NCBI GenBank assembly: GCA_011365025.1
Contig: RDOF01000005.1
Span: forward strand, 72,882 to 136,881
Source of the DNA: Candidatus Thorarchaeota archaeon
Lineage (GTDB): Archaea; Asgardarchaeota; Thorarchaeia; Thorarchaeales; Thorarchaeaceae
Length of the DNA: 64,000 nt
Direction: 5' to 3'
Position 1 is the stretch's first letter. Every line of letters starts with the position of its first letter. Below are positions 62,125-64,000 of the stretch, piece after piece. The notes under the pieces were generated by a model. That model ran no database searches and had not been told where the DNA came from. It worked only from the letters and a program-made list of their open reading frames with translations. The translations under genes and the position numbers were made by a program.

Positions 62125-62434
62125 AATCGCAGGTGATTCGACCGTTACTTGGCGAGACCAAATCTCACAAGATTGCCATCTCCGAAGAGATTGGAGCACG
62201 TCGATTTTTGCAGTTGACACCTTAAATGCATACGGAATCCCGAGTTGATAATTGCGACATTTGCAGTCCGGAAGACGCATTCACAGTGGAAGCGGAGCCT
62301 TTGTATAAAAGAAAATCGAATCATTGGGCCTTTGAATAGGTTTATAGTTCTTTAGCTTATTGTATAGATATTGCGCGTGTCTATGAGAAGCGATGATAAT
62401 TGCGTCTCGCGTAAAGTTTAGGGGAGAGGTCTTC
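62125..62434 (+). other. Intergenic region with promoter elements for surface-protein gene
   Basis: About 310 bp without a recognisable gene. Two TATA-like elements are visible: ttgtataaaa (62301-62310) and ggtttatagt (62339-62348). A ribosome site, ggggagaggt, lies just before ATG 62435. Confidence 0.45.
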
Positions 62435-64000
62435 ATGAAGAAGAGGCCTTATTGGTTTATGATTGTGTTTTCATTAGTGTTTATTCTGGGAAATGTCGCG
62501 TGTACGCTCCCTGCTACACCGATAGACCCTGCAACCACTTCCCAGTCCCTGTTTGGGGAACCTAACGCGCCCGAAACAGGTGGACCAGATGGGACAGGGG
62601 AAGATAATGCGTTGGGCATTCCTGAGTCTAAGGAGACTGAGAATGTCCGAAGAGATGACAGAGCTTTCGAACAATGTGAGATAGATCCAACGATTGGCGA
62701 TTTTCTTTACACAAAATCCGAAATTGGATATAATTGGGTAGATGCCACGGGAGGCACCTGGAATGACTTAAGTATGAACTCCTACCTCCCTTTAGACCTC
62801 CCATTCAACTTCCCATTCTATGGTGAAACCTTCTCGACTATATATGTATCAATACATGGTTGGATGTCGTTTTACAATACGGAACCAACTTCGCCGTGGG
62901 TGGGAATGGGTTCTAGTTCAGAAGACTCCTGGTATGCCGTTGCACCTTATGCAACCCCCATCTCATGGAACAGCGGAAACCCAGGATTCTACAATCTTAC
63001 TCTAACTTCGCCGAATCGTTTTGTTGTTGAGTACAACAATGTATATTCTCAATTCATGCCGGATTTACCCATCGGCACCTATCAAGCCATTTTCTATGAG
63101 AATGGCACCATCGATTTCAACTATGACTTGGTTGAGAATGAGTATGGGCTGCCGTATTCCACAGGTATCAATCACGGTGCCATCTACAGCAACTATGTGG
63201 ACCACACGTTTGGCTCCTTTCCGGTCGACGATGTGACCCTCCGGTTTGTACCTCCAGAGAGATGGGTCTTCATTACATCAGCCGAGATGACTGCCTCAAC
63301 TGATTACACACTTACATGGGTTGGTCACTCCAATGTCACAATTGATGAGTACCATGTATTTGTTGACTACTCCTACCATGCTAGCACAACTTCAGAGTAC
63401 ATGGACTTGGCTGTGCTCAGCACTGGCTGGAACTACATCGAGGTCTATATGGAAACAGGAGGGCACAACTACACCGTTGGAATGCAGCTCCTTGTAGATA
63501 TTGATACACCCATCATATCCATAGACTATCCGCCAGATTCTGGCAATCTGTATGATGCAAAGGTTAATTGGACTGCATACGACCCAACCTCATACATATC
63601 TTACTTTGACATATTGATCGATGGATTCTATCTGAAGACCGTCGATGGGTGGACATCAGAAACATACGTCATCATTCCAAACGAGATGTATCACAATATA
63701 ACCGTAGTTGCATACGATGTCGTTGGCAACTTCGATTGGGATTTCTCTATAGTTTGGTATAACAGAACCACCGCGGCAGCAGGGTTCGTTGTTGCCCACG
63801 ACGAGTATACTCTCTGGGATGTACGAGATCTATATGAAGGATTGGGCTATCTTGTCGATCAGATCTCTGGGACCCTCAGCCTGAGTGCTCTCAATTCCTA
63901 TGATGCCATTTTCATAGGAGGAGGAGGAATGATGTGGCCCGAGGCAGACTTGAATGTACTTACGGATTTCATAGACGGAGGTGGCAAGCTGGTTGTCTCC
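62435..64000 (+). CDS. Large secreted/surface protein, C-terminus outside window
   Basis: The frame from ATG 62435 is open for 522 codons to the end of the window with no stop. A signal peptide (KKRPYWFMIVFSLVFILGN) is followed by a low-complexity Pro/Gly/Thr linker to about 95. Next is a beta-rich domain of about 200 residues with FNFPFYGETFSTIYVSIHGW, as in nidogen-like or surface-layer domains. One or two Ig-like beta domains then follow (about 280-440). From about 450 a new domain begins with GFVVAHDEYTLWDV and DAIFIGGGGMMW, resembling a ThuA/class I glutamine-amidotransferase-like Rossmann fold. It is the third exported giant of the window. Confidence 0.88.
   Translation, partial: MKKRPYWFMIVFSLVFILGNVACTLPATPIDPATTSQSLFGEPNAPETGGPDGTGEDNALGIPESKETENVRRDDRAFEQCEIDPTIGDFLYTKSEIGYNWVDATGGTWNDLSMNSYLPLDLPFNFPFYGETFSTIYVSIHGWMSFYNTEPTSPWVGMGSSSEDSWYAVAPYATPISWNSGNPGFYNLTLTSPNRFVVEYNNVYSQFMPDLPIGTYQAIFYENGTIDFNYDLVENEYGLPYSTGINHGAIYSNYVDHTFGSFPVDDVTLRFVPPERWVFITSAEMTASTDYTLTWVGHSNVTIDEYHVFVDYSYHASTTSEYMDLAVLSTGWNYIEVYMETGGHNYTVGMQLLVDIDTPIISIDYPPDSGNLYDAKVNWTAYDPTSYISYFDILIDGFYLKTVDGWTSETYVIIPNEMYHNITVVAYDVVGNFDWDFSIVWYNRTTAAAGFVVAHDEYTLWDVRDLYEGLGYLVDQISGTLSLSALNSYDAIFIGGGGMMWPEADLNVLTDFIDGGGKLVVS

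Overview
The window reads as a chromosomal segment of an archaeon, most plausibly an Asgard archaeon close to Thorarchaeota. This is inferred from gene content, not from a marker gene. The pointers are an Arf-like small GTPase fused to a longin-like domain, other longin-like proteins, an AN1-type zinc finger, a TrmB regulator, DUF35/thiolase/acyl-CoA metabolism, a 4,528-residue surface protein with a cytoplasmic tail, TATA boxes, and small Zn-binding and ribbon-helix-helix proteins. No rRNA, tRNA, CRISPR array or insertion sequence was seen.

Layout. 0-5.7 kb: a partial fumarylacetoacetate-hydrolase-family gene diverges from a plus-strand run of a small Cys-containing protein, an isopropylmalate-dehydrogenase-type enzyme and both subunits of an isopropylmalate/homoaconitate-type isomerase, followed by a membrane protein. 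6-12.5 kb: one minus-strand run holds a thiolase-family protein lacking the usual catalytic cysteine, a longin/winged-helix protein, the longin-Arf-like GTPase, a coiled-coil protein, a small winged-helix protein, a DUF35 protein, an acyl-CoA dehydrogenase and another longin-like protein. A GTPase regulatory cassette therefore sits inside an acyl-CoA gene run. 12.6-26.2 kb: a single giant gene encodes a secreted, repeat-built, membrane-anchored surface protein. 26.3-28.4 kb: a biotin carrier and a PycB/OadA-type carboxyltransferase, translationally coupled.

28.5-35 kb: a C_GCAxxG_C_C protein, an M28 peptidase interrupted by membrane segments, an extended SDR, a membrane protein, a self-contained unit with a double-hairpin leader and a basic Zn protein, and an M19 dipeptidase. 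35-36.7 kb: an accessory-looking patch of very small genes (RHH, AbrB-like, CxxC, single-TM) with overlapping or shifted frames. 36.8-42.4 kb: a beta-helix surface protein, a catalase that looks horizontally acquired, and an MmdA/PccB-type carboxyltransferase. 42.6-50.5 kb: SagB-type nitroreductase, DUF89 protein, a divergent HTH/TrmB pair with two identical palindromic operators, a degenerate nucleoside-phosphorylase-like protein, two methyltransferases and a membrane-anchored metzincin-like protease. 50.7-64 kb: a CDF transporter with three C-terminal modules, an AN1-like zinc protein, a membrane protein, a soluble 11-PAS histidine kinase, RNase HIII and BirA in tandem, an Ntn-hydrolase-like protein, and a second large surface protein running off the end.

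How parts fit together. The biotin carrier, PycB-like and MmdA-like proteins plus BirA supply the three catalytic parts and the biotin ligase for a transcarboxylase or biotin decarboxylase. No biotin carboxylase is in the window. Acyl-CoA dehydrogenase, DUF35 and the Cys-less thiolase look like a short-chain acyl-CoA or retro-aldol module under possible GTPase control. Three large exported proteins and a surface metzincin indicate an elaborate cell envelope.
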